Assembly: GCA_930367205.1 (NCBI GenBank)
Contig: OV884012.1
Location: forward strand, 35,126,796 to 35,190,795
Source: Acanthosoma haemorrhoidale
Taxonomy: Eukaryota > Arthropoda > Insecta > Hemiptera > Acanthosomatidae
Reading direction: 5' to 3'
DNA: 64,000 bases
Below the pieces are notes generated by a model that saw only the letters and a list, made by a program, of their open reading frames with translations, was not told the DNA's origin and searched no databases. Made by a program: the position numbers and the translations under genes. Below are positions 35,997 through 48,010 of the stretch, one piece after another. Each line of letters begins with the position of its first letter. Within the stretch, counting starts at the first letter, position 1.

Positions 35997-37334
35997 CTAT
36001 GTTGATCTCTTGCCTCCCCAAGCGTAGAAATCCGGACCTCTTCTTATTGGACGAAGCAGTGATCCCCAAGATTTGTCTTTTACTCCGTTAATGAGTACAC
36101 GTTGCATGGGAAGTGACCTAGCTTGAATGGTATGACTGTCATCATTTCTTTTTCCTCCCCAAGAAGAAAATATGGGTTTGCGTTTGTAAGCGACTGATGG
36201 GCTATTCCATGAAAAAACACTTCGTTTTACTATCACACCTGGATATCCTTCTCTGTCAATCATTGGAGTACTGTTGGATTCATTGTTATTTATAAATTTA
36301 TTTGTATTTGATTCATATGTTTTGTCTACCCAAGGGAACTTGGCACTTATTTCTTCTGTTTCAGGTTCTTGAAACCTACTTGCCAGGCTTTCTACATCAG
36401 GAATAGATTCAGTACTTCTTTTTCCTGCCCATGATGAAAACCTTGCTCGCTTTCTGGACATTAAGTCTTGCCAAAGCTTCATGATATTTTCTGACCCGGA
36501 GACATCACCTCCATTTGAGTAATATCTTAATCTGTTATAAGGGGTGTTCTGGTTCCAAGCGATGCCAACATAATCAGGAGTGCGTTTGCCCGCCCAACTA
36601 GAAAATTTGGCTCTTTTATCTTCTGAAATTTCTTCTTCATTGGCTGGAATGAAGATGCTTCTTTTTCCTGCCCAGCTGTTAAATGGGGTGCGTTTGTCAT
36701 CTGCAAATAGTGTATCATCGCTGCGCTTTCCAGCCCAACTGTTGAATCTAGCTCTCTTGCCTGCCCATGAAGAGAATTTAGCTCTTTTATTGTCACCAAG
36801 GTCCATTCTTTTTCCTGCCCAGCTGTTGAATTTTGATCTTTTATCTTCTGCAAATTCATTAAAATCTCTTTTTCCTGCCCATGATGAAAATTTTGCTCGT
36901 TTTTCGAGTTCATTATCGCTTCTCTTTCCTCCCCAGCTTGAAAATCTTGCTCTTTTTTGTTCTTCTGTATCTTCATCGTTTTCGATATCATTGCTTCTTT
37001 TGCCTCCCCAACTTGAGAATTTCGCGCGTTTCCCTTCTGGTAAATGTGCCCAACTAGGAAATTTATATTTCATTGGATCTCTTTTCTCTAATTCTGCATC
37101 AATGTTATTTTCATTTGCTAAAGTTCCCCTTTTCTCCCTCAAATTTTCTCCTGAGTCATTAAAAGTGGGCTTTCTCTCAGGAAGTTCATTTCGTATGCCA
37201 GTCGTTCGGTTATCTAACACATTTTCTTTTTTTGATATAATTGTTGAAACAGTTTGGTTTCCTCCAGGCCAGGCTGTTATATGTTGTATACTTTGACAAA
37301 TGACAGTTATTGACAGCAAACAGAGTACTCCCAT
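35997..37334 (-). CDS. Lk: Insect kinin (leucokinin) precursor, 445 residues
   Basis: Kinins are secreted neuropeptides that act through a G-protein-coupled receptor to drive Malpighian-tubule secretion and gut contraction. Residues 1-21 are a signal peptide (hydrophobic core near 3-13). Eleven peptides end in Gly-Lys-Arg, the signal for cleavage and C-terminal amidation: AKFSSWG (104), ARFSSWG (129), AKFSSWA (147, 185 and 242), SKFNSWA (167), ARFNSWA (195), TPFNSWA (216), ARFSSWA (297), KPIFSSWG (386) and GPDFYAWG (433). The kinin core is FxxWG-amide; seven of the eleven end WA instead. Acidic spacers separate them. Residues 90-102, 331-335 and 372-376 hold kinin-like FPSW, FPW and FSW cores without normal processing. 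The ATG lies one base after a splice acceptor, so all coding sequence is in one exon. Confidence 0.95.
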   Translation of the reverse strand: MGVLCLLSITVICQSIQHITAWPGGNQTVSTIISKKENVLDNRTTGIRNELPERKPTFNDSGENLREKRGTLANENNIDAELEKRDPMKYKFPSWAHLPEGKRAKFSSWGGKRSNDIENDEDTEEQKRARFSSWGGKRSDNELEKRAKFSSWAGKRDFNEFAEDKRSKFNSWAGKRMDLGDNKRAKFSSWAGKRARFNSWAGKRSDDTLFADDKRTPFNSWAGKRSIFIPANEEEISEDKRAKFSSWAGKRTPDYVGIAWNQNTPYNRLRYYSNGGDVSGSENIMKLWQDLMSRKRARFSSWAGKRSTESIPDVESLASRFQEPETEEISAKFPWVDKTYESNTNKFINNNESNSTPMIDREGYPGVIVKRSVFSWNSPSVAYKRKPIFSSWGGKRNDDSHTIQARSLPMQRVLINGVKDKSWGSLLRPIRRGPDFYAWGGKRST

Positions 37335-37356
37335 CCTAAAACAAAATAAAAAAATA
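37335..37356 (-). promoter_or_regulatory. Splice acceptor directly before the kinin start codon
   Basis: Read on the minus strand: a pyrimidine-rich tract ending TTTTGTTTTAG, then G and the ATG. The kinin 5' untranslated leader must therefore be mostly on an upstream exon at higher coordinates. Confidence 0.75.
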
Positions 37357-38760
37357 GTAAGTCAAATGTTGCAGTGATAACTATCCAGAATGTTCTATTC
37401 TATCTATGTTCAAAATTTTTACTAAAATTGAATTAAATCCTTGGTTGATGTTGCTGAGTCATTATAGTTTACCCAGTTAATAGTGATGTTTTTCGATGGT
37501 CACTCTCCTGCCAAAGCAATAAGCCCACACACAGTGCCTAAAATATGGAGCCATCGTGGAATAAGAGTGTCATTTGAAAATTGAGGCTTAGTCACCTCAC
37601 TATGAACTGGGCAAACAATACCTTGGGTTCCCAAATTGATAAAGTTTTATTCTTCATAATATTTATGACATCCCATATACATGTTATATTGATATATGTA
37701 CTATAAAATGTGTAAATACTTGTTATGATAGTAATATTAATGTTTTTTATATATATATATATATATATATACATATATATTTTTATATATGTTTTCAATT
37801 TTCTTCTCTTTAAAATTTTGATTTTAATTATTATTTTGGTGATTTTCAAATGATTAATATAATAATTGTTAGGTTCATAAATCAAAGGCATGTATGCATT
37901 AAAGGCAGTTCATTCCATTAATATGCTTAACATTTTATAATTTATGCTTTATGTATGTTAAAATAATTAATTTTTTCAACAAGTGTTCACAACCACTATC
38001 AAAAACAAGAAATATTATATATGTGAATGGTTCTGTCAAATCAACACTCATTAATTAAAGCACTACATAAATTGAAATTTGAAATTATATATGTACATAT
38101 ATAAATATATGTCAAAATGCTCAAATATCAATATCAAAGGCCATCTTACGAATTTCCAACCAACCCGCTAAGAGTAAAAGACTGACTATATATTCAGAAA
38201 CATACAGGGACAAGTGAATTACTACAAACATTATATTAACTTACAATTATACATCTTGATATTTCTGATGTAAAACTCAAAATTTTATAATTATTTATAT
38301 ATTTTGTTAAAAAATTATCGATCAGGGTCATTGACCTAATTTCTTACTCAGCACTAGCTGGATTAGTTAACCATTATTATTTATTTGTTTCCACCCAGGG
38401 CTATTTGATGTTAATAAAAAATAAATATTGGCAATTATTAACCAGAGAAAAAATATGCAACAAATATAAGAATTCAATGCTTTACTTGAAATACTCAACA
38501 CACATGAACTACCATTAATGAAGTATGTTGTAAATAAGTAATTGCATAAAGATCTTCTTAACCATTACCCTCTTTTTTGAGGTTTTTATGGTCTCGTTTG
38601 TAATTCTGACTCTGATTGTATTTAAAAAAAAAATGGGGGTGCGTCAAGTGATCATGAAGAGGTAAGGTCGACCAAGTTATTGCCATGTTTATGTAAAATT
38701 GACAACCCAAGTTTTATGTAGAGGTATGATGTTTTCCTTATTAATTACTTGTTAATTCTG
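37357..38760. other. Probable kinin 5' intron; microsatellite
   Basis: AT-rich with a (TA)n microsatellite at about 37748-37780. No exon or element recognised. Confidence 0.5.
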
Positions 38761-38769
38761 TTAATTGCT

Positions 38770-39095
38770 AATAAATATGTGTTTATCATATCAAGTAAAT
38801 ACAAATTAAATCCATGGTCCACAGATGGTCAACGCCACATGACTAGTTGCTGGTGATGATGCCAAGCTTTGTGGCTGGCACTCTTGGTATGTTTCTTCTC
38901 AACCTTAAATTCGGTCTTCTTTTCCACTTATTCTTTGTTTAAATAGCTGCTCATTTATCATCACTAGGCTGAGTTAAACCTGACCAGAAACATTCCCCAA
39001 ACAAAATATGCTTGGCTTACCGAGGATCGGACCCTAGTCTTTGCAGTTAAAACTCCATATGCTTGGCGGCTATGAGGTCAGCCATTCTATTTAGT
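38770..39095 (-). repeat. Probable tRNA-derived SINE
   Basis: On the minus strand TGGCTGACCTCATAGCC is followed about 35 nt later by GGGTCCGATCCTCGG, resembling the internal A and B boxes of a tRNA-type promoter. An unrelated body of about 200 bp follows. I do not recognise the family. Confidence 0.45.
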
Positions 39096-42000
39096 TTTAT
39101 CAATTTCCATCTGGGATATCAAATGGCACACTAAGGATCAGAGGTCGAGAAAATTTGAAAAATAAATACTATCTTATTTCAAAAAGAATTTGTGTTTTTA
39201 TTAATAGACTTCACCTAAGATTACTTAATCCCACCTTCCTCCCCTACATGTTTTTCATGAGTTAATGTTTTACGAGTACAATGCAATTAATGTTTTTATA
39301 ATTACAACTGTTTAATTATCTCTGTGAGCTATTGTAGCTATTTCTCTGTTATACATATGTGGGCTGACTGCATGGAATTGAGTAATATTTGTCATTTTAG
39401 AGGATGTCTATGTATATTTAATATCACAACTGTGCAAAATACCCCTCTGTATCAATTTTTATTATAAAGGCATACAATCTCAGAGTCGTTTCGAACTCGG
39501 TCCATCATCAAGGAATTCCTACACAATCAGAAGAAAAATACTGGTACAATCAAAATTAGTAAAATCCAATTTTCATATCAACAATAATGTTTCAAAGACT
39601 TAATTTTTTTTTTCCATAAAGCAATACAGAGGGATATTGTGCACAGTTGTGATAATTGATATTGAATTATTGAGTGTTTTAATACCATAAATGCATAGCA
39701 TATTTGATGATCCTTGAGTAAATAATCTGTCCATATTTTTCTATTTATTGATATCCCTATTTTGCGTTTTATAAATGTGATAAGCAATGATTATTTGGTT
39801 GTCTATACTGTGGACATTTTTTACACATAATACCCAATAAGGACTTCAATACCTATGCACTTTTCCTTCCTACTTTGATTGACCTCGTCCAGATAAATAT
39901 TGAAGAAATATGTTGACAGTGAGCAGCATCATTGCTTCACTCTTTAAGGTGATCAGCTAGGCTGTTGTAATTTTCATAATTGATGTAAAAAAACTTAATA
40001 ATCTTTAATATCTTGAATTGGTTCCATATGCACATTGAAGCCCACCTGCCATTTCAATAATTTTTGTGATTTGAATAATTTCCTAACAAAGTTTGATAAG
40101 AGTGTCTCCTCTTTAGGTGCAGCCTATGATATTTGTTTGCTTTCTCTGGCATTAGGTAGTAGAAGGGCAAATTAAGATGGTTATCTTTGATGATACTTCA
40201 CAAGATAAAGGCCTAAAAGGCCATTCTACAAGGCATAGAGGGATCTTATGTCAAGTATAATTTACATCATATTAATTTTGTTTTAGCAATCCACTCGGAA
40301 AATTGCTATTCTTTGAAGTCTTTTTAAGTGCTCAGTCATCAACTGTGAAGACATTACAGAGGCTTTTGACGTAGCGGTGCCATATTAGCATTGAGGGCCT
40401 GCTTATTCCTTGACAAGACCGTAATGGCTACTATATTTAAGTAAATTATCTTTGTAAGTTTAAATTTCACAGTTCGTTGATTAGAAGTATGTCGTTTATT
40501 GATCGCGGATTATAAGTAGCCTTCGACTACATAATGGCACAATTCCTTATAACATTAGTTCCCAATAACATTTATTGTTATCGACAGAAAAAATACAGTG
40601 ACAGGAACCTCTGGTCGGGTGATCTATCCACTGAACTATCCCTATCGAGAACGAGTTTAGTCAATACCAAATCTCTAGCCGTGCTACCGCACCTTTACAT
40701 GAACAACACCGGAAACGAGGTCTTAAGCCGCCTTTACTCGAGTTGCCAATATCAGTATCGTATTAACACTGCATTCCGTAGCGTACCCTGTGTCAACATA
40801 CGAACGCCAGATTGTTCGCGCAAATGGCTTGAGTGTCTTTTGTCGTCGCATCTAAGGGATGATATTTAACGTAGTCGGAACAAGTCTGGGCGTGTAACCA
40901 TTACGTTCCTTGGAGTTCCTCCTCATTTTCCCTTTGAAATCAGACCAGTAAACATCTGAAAGGTCCCTCGAAATATGATTTGCAACGGATAAGTAGTGGA
41001 TACGAGCAATGGTGATGGAAGGGGAATAGAACGCGCATCTGCGATTCATTTTAATTATTCTTTGTGTGAGCCATGGTTCTGGTTGATGCAGATGCTCTTG
41101 AACGAACCAGGATTTATCGCCTGGGTTGGACTTGGAACTAAGAAAATCTGTCTCTTTGGTAAAATAAAAAGTGACTGGCACATCGAGGGTACTTATTACA
41201 CTTTATGGTACTCATTACACGATATCACTTTCCTTCGAACCCTTGACCTTATAGTACTGTTTCTTTGAGGATTAAATTAAAATTGTTTGCAATAGTAAAA
41301 CTAAAAGAGTTGTGATATCACGCCCAAATGCTACAGCTGGACTGACAGTTGAATGAGCCACAGTGGGTAATAACAGAGACCAATATGTATGTAAAAAAAA
41401 GCTCGATTCTCAGTTATCTCTTATGTCCCTAATTATTTTCCAAAAGTACTCGTGTAAGTAACATAGGAGCATTTAAGAAATACTTATGAACCATAAACGA
41501 TCAAGGAAGGTAGTCAGGTACCTAGGTACGATAGATAACAATAAGTAAGAAATAAAAAAGAAACCACATTATTTTATCCCAAAAAATGAATTACGTGCAT
41601 TTATTATGGTAATGAGAAAAATAGAATTAAATTAGTTTAACAATATTTAAATAATGGAAAGAAAAAAACAACAAGATAATATCTTACGAATTTATGTGGA
41701 TATTAAGAACTTAACTAACTCTTTTGATTAAAAGCTTTATTTTTTCTTTAATAATGGTATAATTTTAATTTTAACCTGCGATTGGTAGTAGATAGTGGAT
41801 CCTTTAAAATTATATACGACTCATGATTAAAATATAGTTAGCTCCAGGGTCTCTACTTTGTGCCATATAGATAATATCTATTCACCCATTCCAGAGTTGT
41901 ACTCAGACTCCTAAAATGCAACTAGCTAAAGAGGGTCTCTCTCTCTATTTTCTGCCATAACTGGTGGTTCTTTGTCTCTCGGTATCTAGACTAAAACTGC

Positions 42001-43185
42001 CCTACTCTCTTCCGTTCGCATCGTCACGTGGGTTCTAATCAAGTAGCCCTTCTGAAGTTATCAATTGGAACTATTTTATGCTCCATTTATGGGAACTATA
42101 TATTTTCACCATATAGCGATTCCAAATACCTTGTGGAACATCTGCTGGTAGTTGACAATTTTCGGATGAATGGAATGAAAGGGGCTTAACATATTAACGT
42201 TTGATTGTTTTTGGAATGGTAGCAGTCACAGATATCACGGAAACAGCGGTTAAATAAAAAGGATTTAAGAATGAGATGGGCTTGATTTTTTTACTTTTTA
42301 TACTAAACGCTTGACTGACATGTAGATACTGAGTTACGCTCGTTGTTACGTTTTTGTCAATGAACTGTCTGTCTACAGTATTTTATTTGCTAATTGCCAG
42401 AAGAGCTTTCAATTAAACTGTCATCAGCTGATGGTTGTTACCAGGGAATCTTACATCAATGTTTTAGAAACATCGATATTTCACTCTAAAATCATTGATA
42501 TTTGTACAGCGATACTTTTATGCCGAAGTATTTACAATATCACCGATATTATCTGTCATATGTCCTACCATAAACACTCACTGCTTATAAAAACTTTGAA
42601 ACATATTTTATACGAACAGAACCATTCCTTATCAGTTCGTTCAGGGGGCTACAGGGAATAAACTCTTCTGAATAGGCCTTGTCTAAAACTAGTAGTTGTA
42701 AAACGCGTAGTAGACATGTAGCCTCATGTCTACAAACTCAAAAGTGGTTGGCTGGCAAAGGAAAGGAACACAACAAAATCGCAAGGTGCCATAGAATTCC
42801 TAGACACATCATGTAACTGTTAGCCTATTCCCAACATCGTGAATCGTGATTGAATCAAATGGGTCCCATTAGCTAACACAATATTTCTACTCCCCGAGTA
42901 GCCATCTCGCTTGCCACCTTCTGTTTAGTATACATTGCCATCACAGGTAAAAGAGAACCACCATTTATTGTTCACTAGCTTTTGCATTTGGAATTCTTAA
43001 CGCGAGAAGACTATTGTTATTGCGCCCATCGTCAAATTTTAATTAATAGGAATTCTTCCAATAGAAATCGAAGTCTTAATTTTACTTAGGGCTAAGTAGG
43101 AGTAAAAGTACAGTATACAGATTATAAAGTAAAATCTTTTACGAATTCACTATCGTATTAATTTAGCCTAAAACTATATTATAAA
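39096..43185. other. Intergenic or intronic region, no recognised gene
   Basis: Open frames at 40534-40869 (+) and 40852-41181 (-) are longer than chance would suggest. They have GC content above their surroundings and could be remnants of a retroelement, but carry no motif I can name. The rest is AT-rich. Confidence 0.4.
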
Positions 43186-43365
43186 TGTCGGGGAGGTGGC
43201 CACCGGGGGATAAGGTCTTGTCGACCCGGTCACTGCCCGGAGGGCGTCAAGAAAGAGATAACATGGGCAAACCTGTGGCCTTTTTTGACCTTTGCTGGTG
43301 GCCTAGTCGGCGGGCACCTTAATTTGTAATTTGTTTATTGATCTGACTCCATAAGATCCCCGACA
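43186..43365. repeat. Possible solo LTR or small inverted-ended element, 180 bp
   Basis: Begins TGTCGGGGA and ends ATCCCCGACA, so it has TG...CA ends in a short inverted repeat, as LTRs do. It is much more GC-rich than its surroundings. No partner LTR is seen in the window and no clear target duplication flanks it. GC-rich sequence with a short open frame (43366-43665) follows directly and may belong to the same element. Confidence 0.4.
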
Positions 43366-45302
43366 GTGTACTATGCTCAGGAGAAGAGGTACAGGGTAGA
43401 TATTATAGGGAGTTTACGTGGTCTTGGAATTTTGGTTCACACTCGGTATCTGAGGGTAGGCGAAAACCGTCTGGTTCCCAAAGGCGAGTGTGAACTGGAG
43501 AAAGGCAGACTGGATCGCTGGGTTAGACGCTGTCAGGTACATTTTGTATGCCCCAGAGACCGTCCTCTGCATGGAAAATCTCCTTTCCAAGGATGTGCCA
43601 GTTTTAGCGAGACCAAGGCAGAGAATCCCACTAGGAAGGTGTGGGGTCTGACAACGCCGGACTAAAACATAGCAAGGTTAGGAAATATAGGTGCAGAGGT
43701 AGTCAAATAAGAAAGCCGTGGTTCGTGTAGAGCAACAAGCGCTAGGGCAGAGAGAAATAGAGCAGTGTTCACTTCAACTGAAAGTTGTTGTCAAGTGTTC
43801 AGCCTTCCACTGAATGAAAAAAGCTCAGAATTTCGGCCTTTTATAAGCAGGCCAGAGGCTGGGCTATGGCCGTGTCGTGGACTAGTCCCCTCTCTTTGTA
43901 AGGACACCAAAGTTTTTATTGATAAATGGAAAAGTAGGTGGGTGTTTTCTGGTCCGAGAAGAAGGGAACTTCTATTTTTTCGTGGTGAAGTAGTTGCCAT
44001 AACAATAAAAGGACTATGAGGCTCGGCCCTCATGGTCCAGAATGTAAGCCTCACTGGAAATTGCCATATCTTGTAGTTGAAAGGGATATCCGTCGGAATG
44101 AGCTGCGTATATACCCAGGTGTACCAAACTAAATACTCGGCTTGTCAGAGCGCTCAAGCTTAGAAGAGAGTCCTGTCGCATAAACACTATGTTGCTTTCT
44201 CTGGTTTGATTATATATCGAAGTTTTATATTGATTTGAAGATCGACTTTTTAATATAAGGTATTGTTTGGTTCATAGGGGTATAAATCCCTATAAAAAAG
44301 AACACCACAAGAACATTAGTTGCGAAGATGTTAATGGTAGCTTTTACCAATTATAGTTGGAAAAAACAAAATGAAAACTAACTAACATGGAGGTTCAGTT
44401 CATTAATTTTATACCCTACTCAAAATTATTGAAAACTACTTTTTTTGTTACCTAATAATTAATTAGTTATGGCACTGATACTTGTTTTATAGAGATAGCT
44501 ATATTTTTCATGCTTGTCACTAACAAATGGAACCTCCATGTAAAATGTTTCATGTACATACAGACAGACTAACTGGTGAAAACCGAAGGCTTCGTAATTT
44601 TGAAAAAAAAACGAACCCTAAAAACAAAAAGTCCTCTTCCTGAAAGTGCGAACATTTTTTCATTTAAGACTCTTTCTTTAGATTGGAAATAACATCATAT
44701 TTTTTTAAATTTCTCCCTGAAAAGCTATTATTCTGTACTGGAATTTTTCATTTTTATGAACTATTTTTTTGAACTAAATGAAAAGTTAATGAACCCATAT
44801 TAGTATTGTATATGATTAATGTTTTTTTTTTTTCTAACGGCCACTCACTTAAAAAGTTGATTAGTTCTAAAAAATGAAGTTTCATTATTCATTATACTTA
44901 TTATTGAGTGGTGACTATTATTTCACTCCTTCAGTGTATAAGCAGATAACATAAACTCTTCTGAAGGAATTTATTTTAACAAATCCGAAATTTGATGATT
45001 GATTGAGATTTCCCGGTCAGCTTGTTTTATTTTTGTGTTCACCATTCATCTATTTGAAACAAATTTAAATTGAGAACAATTTCGCAAGCTTTCAAACGGT
45101 TTTGTTATCTAGAAAATAGCTGAAAGAAACACGTATCTTTCTTACCATTTTTGGAAAAACCAGTGTTTTTTTTTTAAACATAGCTGTATCAAAGTCAAGC
45201 GAATTTTTTTCTAGAAAAATAAATGAACTCGTATAAGAAATGAACATTGATTACTATGCCCTGAGACCATCTATGTATAGATATATATTATATTATATTA
45301 AT
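43366..45302. other. GC-rich patch then AT-rich DNA, no gene assigned
   Basis: The part at 43366-44060 is GC-richer than its surroundings and probably mobile-element derived, with no motif recognised. After 44280 the sequence is AT-rich and featureless. Confidence 0.4.
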
Positions 45303-45514
45303 AACTTTTAAGATCCAGTTTTTCACTATAGTTCAGCTATAGTTAGGTCAGCAAAGTTCACCTATCCAACTTCAGATAAATATATGAGTTCATATATTAT
45401 ATTATATATTAGCATATAATATATTATATTCCTATATTTATCTGAAGTTGGATAGGTGAACTTTGCTGACCTAACTATAGCTGAACTATAGTGAAAAACT
45501 GGAACTTAAAAGTT
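45303..45514. repeat. Near-perfect 82-bp inverted repeat (long hairpin)
   Basis: The arm 45303-45384 and the reverse complement of 45433-45514 agree at 81 of 82 positions by eye; the single mismatch is in AAGATCCAG versus AAGTTCCAG. A 48-bp AT-rich loop separates them. Inside the arms, CTATAGTTCAGCTATAG is itself a short palindrome. No coding capacity. Confidence 0.95.
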
Positions 45515-46506
45515 TTTTTTGCTGTAAGGAATAAAAAAAAGGAGTGTTTTTATTTGAAAAAAAAAAGTCAAGAAAACTTTAAAATACTACTCAGTACATA
45601 TCTGCGTGTTGAAGAGATAAGCATTAAAATTTAAGCTCACGTTCCTTCCCAGTAGTACTTGGTTTTCTTAGCACAACTTCTGTAATAACTTTTATCATAT
45701 TACAAATTCATGACATTGCTTGACGGCAAAATAAATACGAAATAGACTTAGCTTCTCAGCCCAGGTTTGCTTACAGTCAAATATAGCTTTCTGCCGAGCC
45801 TGAAGGTAGAGGCTCTACTTTCATTGAAGTTTGAGACAACAAACTGTCTTTTGTCTTCGGATGCGTCCATCTTTTAATATGTCTGTCTGTAGGTACGTCG
45901 TTCTTCGAGGGACGTCGTAAATAATCCACAACTCCTGGAAATACAGTTTGCCAACTCCTATGACAGGCGTAGAAACTGCTGTTGAATGTTTATGCTAATT
46001 AAAATAATTCAATAAAACATAGGAATGTATAGAAACCCATACAGTACAGTACTGCACTCTTTACACACTTTTTTCCCCCTGCATAATTTTAATGTAGTTT
46101 TTATTAAAAATTTTAACTAGCAAGTTTTTAAAACTAAATTAGCGTTGTTAATTATATTGTTTCCCCCCTATTTTCGATTTGTTTTAATCACTTGAATGGA
46201 CAATATTTAGTTGTATTAATTAACTTCTGAAGTTAACAGGGGACAGAACTTATAATTTAGAGGAACGCAATGAAAAATATACTCGGTTACTTTACTCACT
46301 AAAATTGTTGTCATCCATTATTCATCTTACAGAATTATGAAGTGATCCACTCCTATGAAATCAGCCCATTACTAATGTTCCATCTTGTTTATCTATAGTC
46401 GTTATTTCGATATTTGAATGGAGTACCAGCCATTTATCATTTCCGTCGTAAATCAATAGACAATTTGTCTATTGGCAGGCCCAGAGTTACTATCTGACCC
46501 ACTTAC
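45515..46506. other. Intergenic or intronic region, no gene seen
   Basis: AT-rich; nothing recognised except the strong minus-strand splice donor at its right end. Confidence 0.5.
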
Positions 46507-46690
46507 CTAATACTCCGTGGACAGCAGGTTCCCCGTTAAGAGAGAGGTGCTGTTCTCCGGCATTGCGCTCAGGCTCCACAGCCCATCCGTGATCGAATCG
46601 AGAGAAGAGAGAGAGTTTTATCACCTCGTCTTTTGAATCGATCCCTTACTTTTTACTTTTACAGTGACTCCTGTACATGGCCGCTAAAAC
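46507..46690 (-). promoter_or_regulatory. Candidate 5' leader exon, possibly of the kinin gene
   Basis: On the minus strand a GC-richer stretch ends at the consensus donor TTAG|GTAAGTG. It contains an 18-codon upstream frame, ATG at 46563 to TAG at 46507-46509, the stop being the last three bases of the proposed exon. The kinin coding exon, 9.2 kb downstream on the same strand, needs such an upstream exon. No TATA box is evident. The link to kinin is inference; the exon could belong to another gene or be chance. Confidence 0.3.
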
Positions 46691-47389
46691 AACGTGACAT
46701 TCGTGGACCTCTAACTCTTTTAAGTGAAGTGACATTTTGATAAATTTAATTTCCCTACCTGTCTTCGTGTCAAAGACGGTACAAAGGCGTATCTAAAAGG
46801 GCAAATTCTTTTGGAATATTTGATTCGATTTCGTGACTTGTTCTAATCCATACTAAGTTCTGGTCTGTGAAATGTTATTTACTTTCATATAGGACATGGG
46901 GGACTGTTGCATACACAATCTCACAACAAAACAAGGGCCTCCCCAATACAATATTATAACACACCACTATCAGTTAATGTTTTAAAGTTGGACATATTTA
47001 TTGACTAAAGCCCAACGAAGTGAATATTAAAAAAAAAAAGTGGCATATTGTGACCATCATACCATTAAAAAATAAAAAAAAATAGGAAGTTTTTTTGGGT
47101 GACAAAGGCTAAAAAAGGATCCCAAGTTTTTCATCCCGTTTCATACTCCCTCAGTTATCGGTTTGTTAGTCGTGTTTATTACAAGATTTTTTTTTTGTTA
47201 TTTAACGATTTGATTTTGATTTTTAATTGCCGATATATGGTGTAGGCGAAAAAACTAACAAGGAATTTAGGCAGGACAAACAGGGCGACCTATATAATAG
47301 CCTCAATTTTTTAGGGACGGAAGCCGAAATGCTCACAAATGGTGATTGCTTGAATTGACAGGATTCCACCTCAGTAATGGCCCTAACAG

Positions 47390-48010
47390 TGTTCGTCAGC
47401 AGCCGGTCCTGTCTCCCCTATCTTTTATTCTCAGCTGCAATTTATCTCACTTGATGACTTGATCTGTAGGGAGTCGTCCAGCTCCTTAACCTTTCTGTCA
47501 ATGATATTATAATATTATCAATGGAGATCATAGATATTAGTATCGAGAATGAAAAGACATTTGCTACTAGTGTGGGTAGATTGTAGGTGACATGTTGGAC
47601 ATTGCACTCAGCGTAGCGCTCACCAGGCCTTCGGTCAACTTTCATACGTCTATCGAGTGTCTAAAGAGAGAAGCGTGACTCATCCGAAAACAGGACGTTG
47701 CTCCGTTTGTTTTCAGTCATCATAAGGTGGTCCCGAGGGAATTCCAAACAAGCTCTACGATGTTCTGTGTCAACAATGTCACCTGATGCTGGTCTCCGAG
47801 TGTTTAAATTCACTTGAGCAAATCTTCTTACAGTTTTTGCACATATTGCTACTCCCCGAGTAGTACGAAGAAGTTGAGCAGTCTCAGTAGCACTTCAAAA
47901 CCGATTCCGAAACGTGTGTTGTACGATAAACCGGTCATCTCTTGGCCCTGTCAGTCGTGGCCTACCTGATCCGGGTCTGCTATTGCACAAAACTTTGTCA
48001 TTGCTCTCTG
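47390..48010 (-). pseudogene. Tc1-like transposase relic, N-terminal half
   Basis: Minus-strand frames give GSGRPRLTGPRDDRFIVQ, then RTTRGVAICAKTVRRF, NVLFSDESRFSL (first catalytic Asp) and RRPGERYAECNVQHV. This is the paired-like DNA-binding half plus the start of the DDE domain of a Tc1-family transposase. Stops and a frameshift interrupt it, and the second Asp and the Glu are not found. The boundaries are uncertain. Confidence 0.78.

Noticed and set aside
36580..37296. 238-codon open frame antisense to the kinin precursor
   Set aside because: It is the reverse reading of the repeated FSSWAGKR codons (giving repeated FPAQLxNLALL), with no family match. A shadow of the kinin gene.
40534..41181. 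Two overlapping frames of about 110 codons on opposite strands
   Set aside because: No recognisable domain. Possibly retroelement debris, but I could not name a motif, so no gene is called.
43366..43665. 100-codon plus-strand frame in the GC-rich patch
   Set aside because: Length is explained by local GC content; no known motif. Kept only as part of a possible element.
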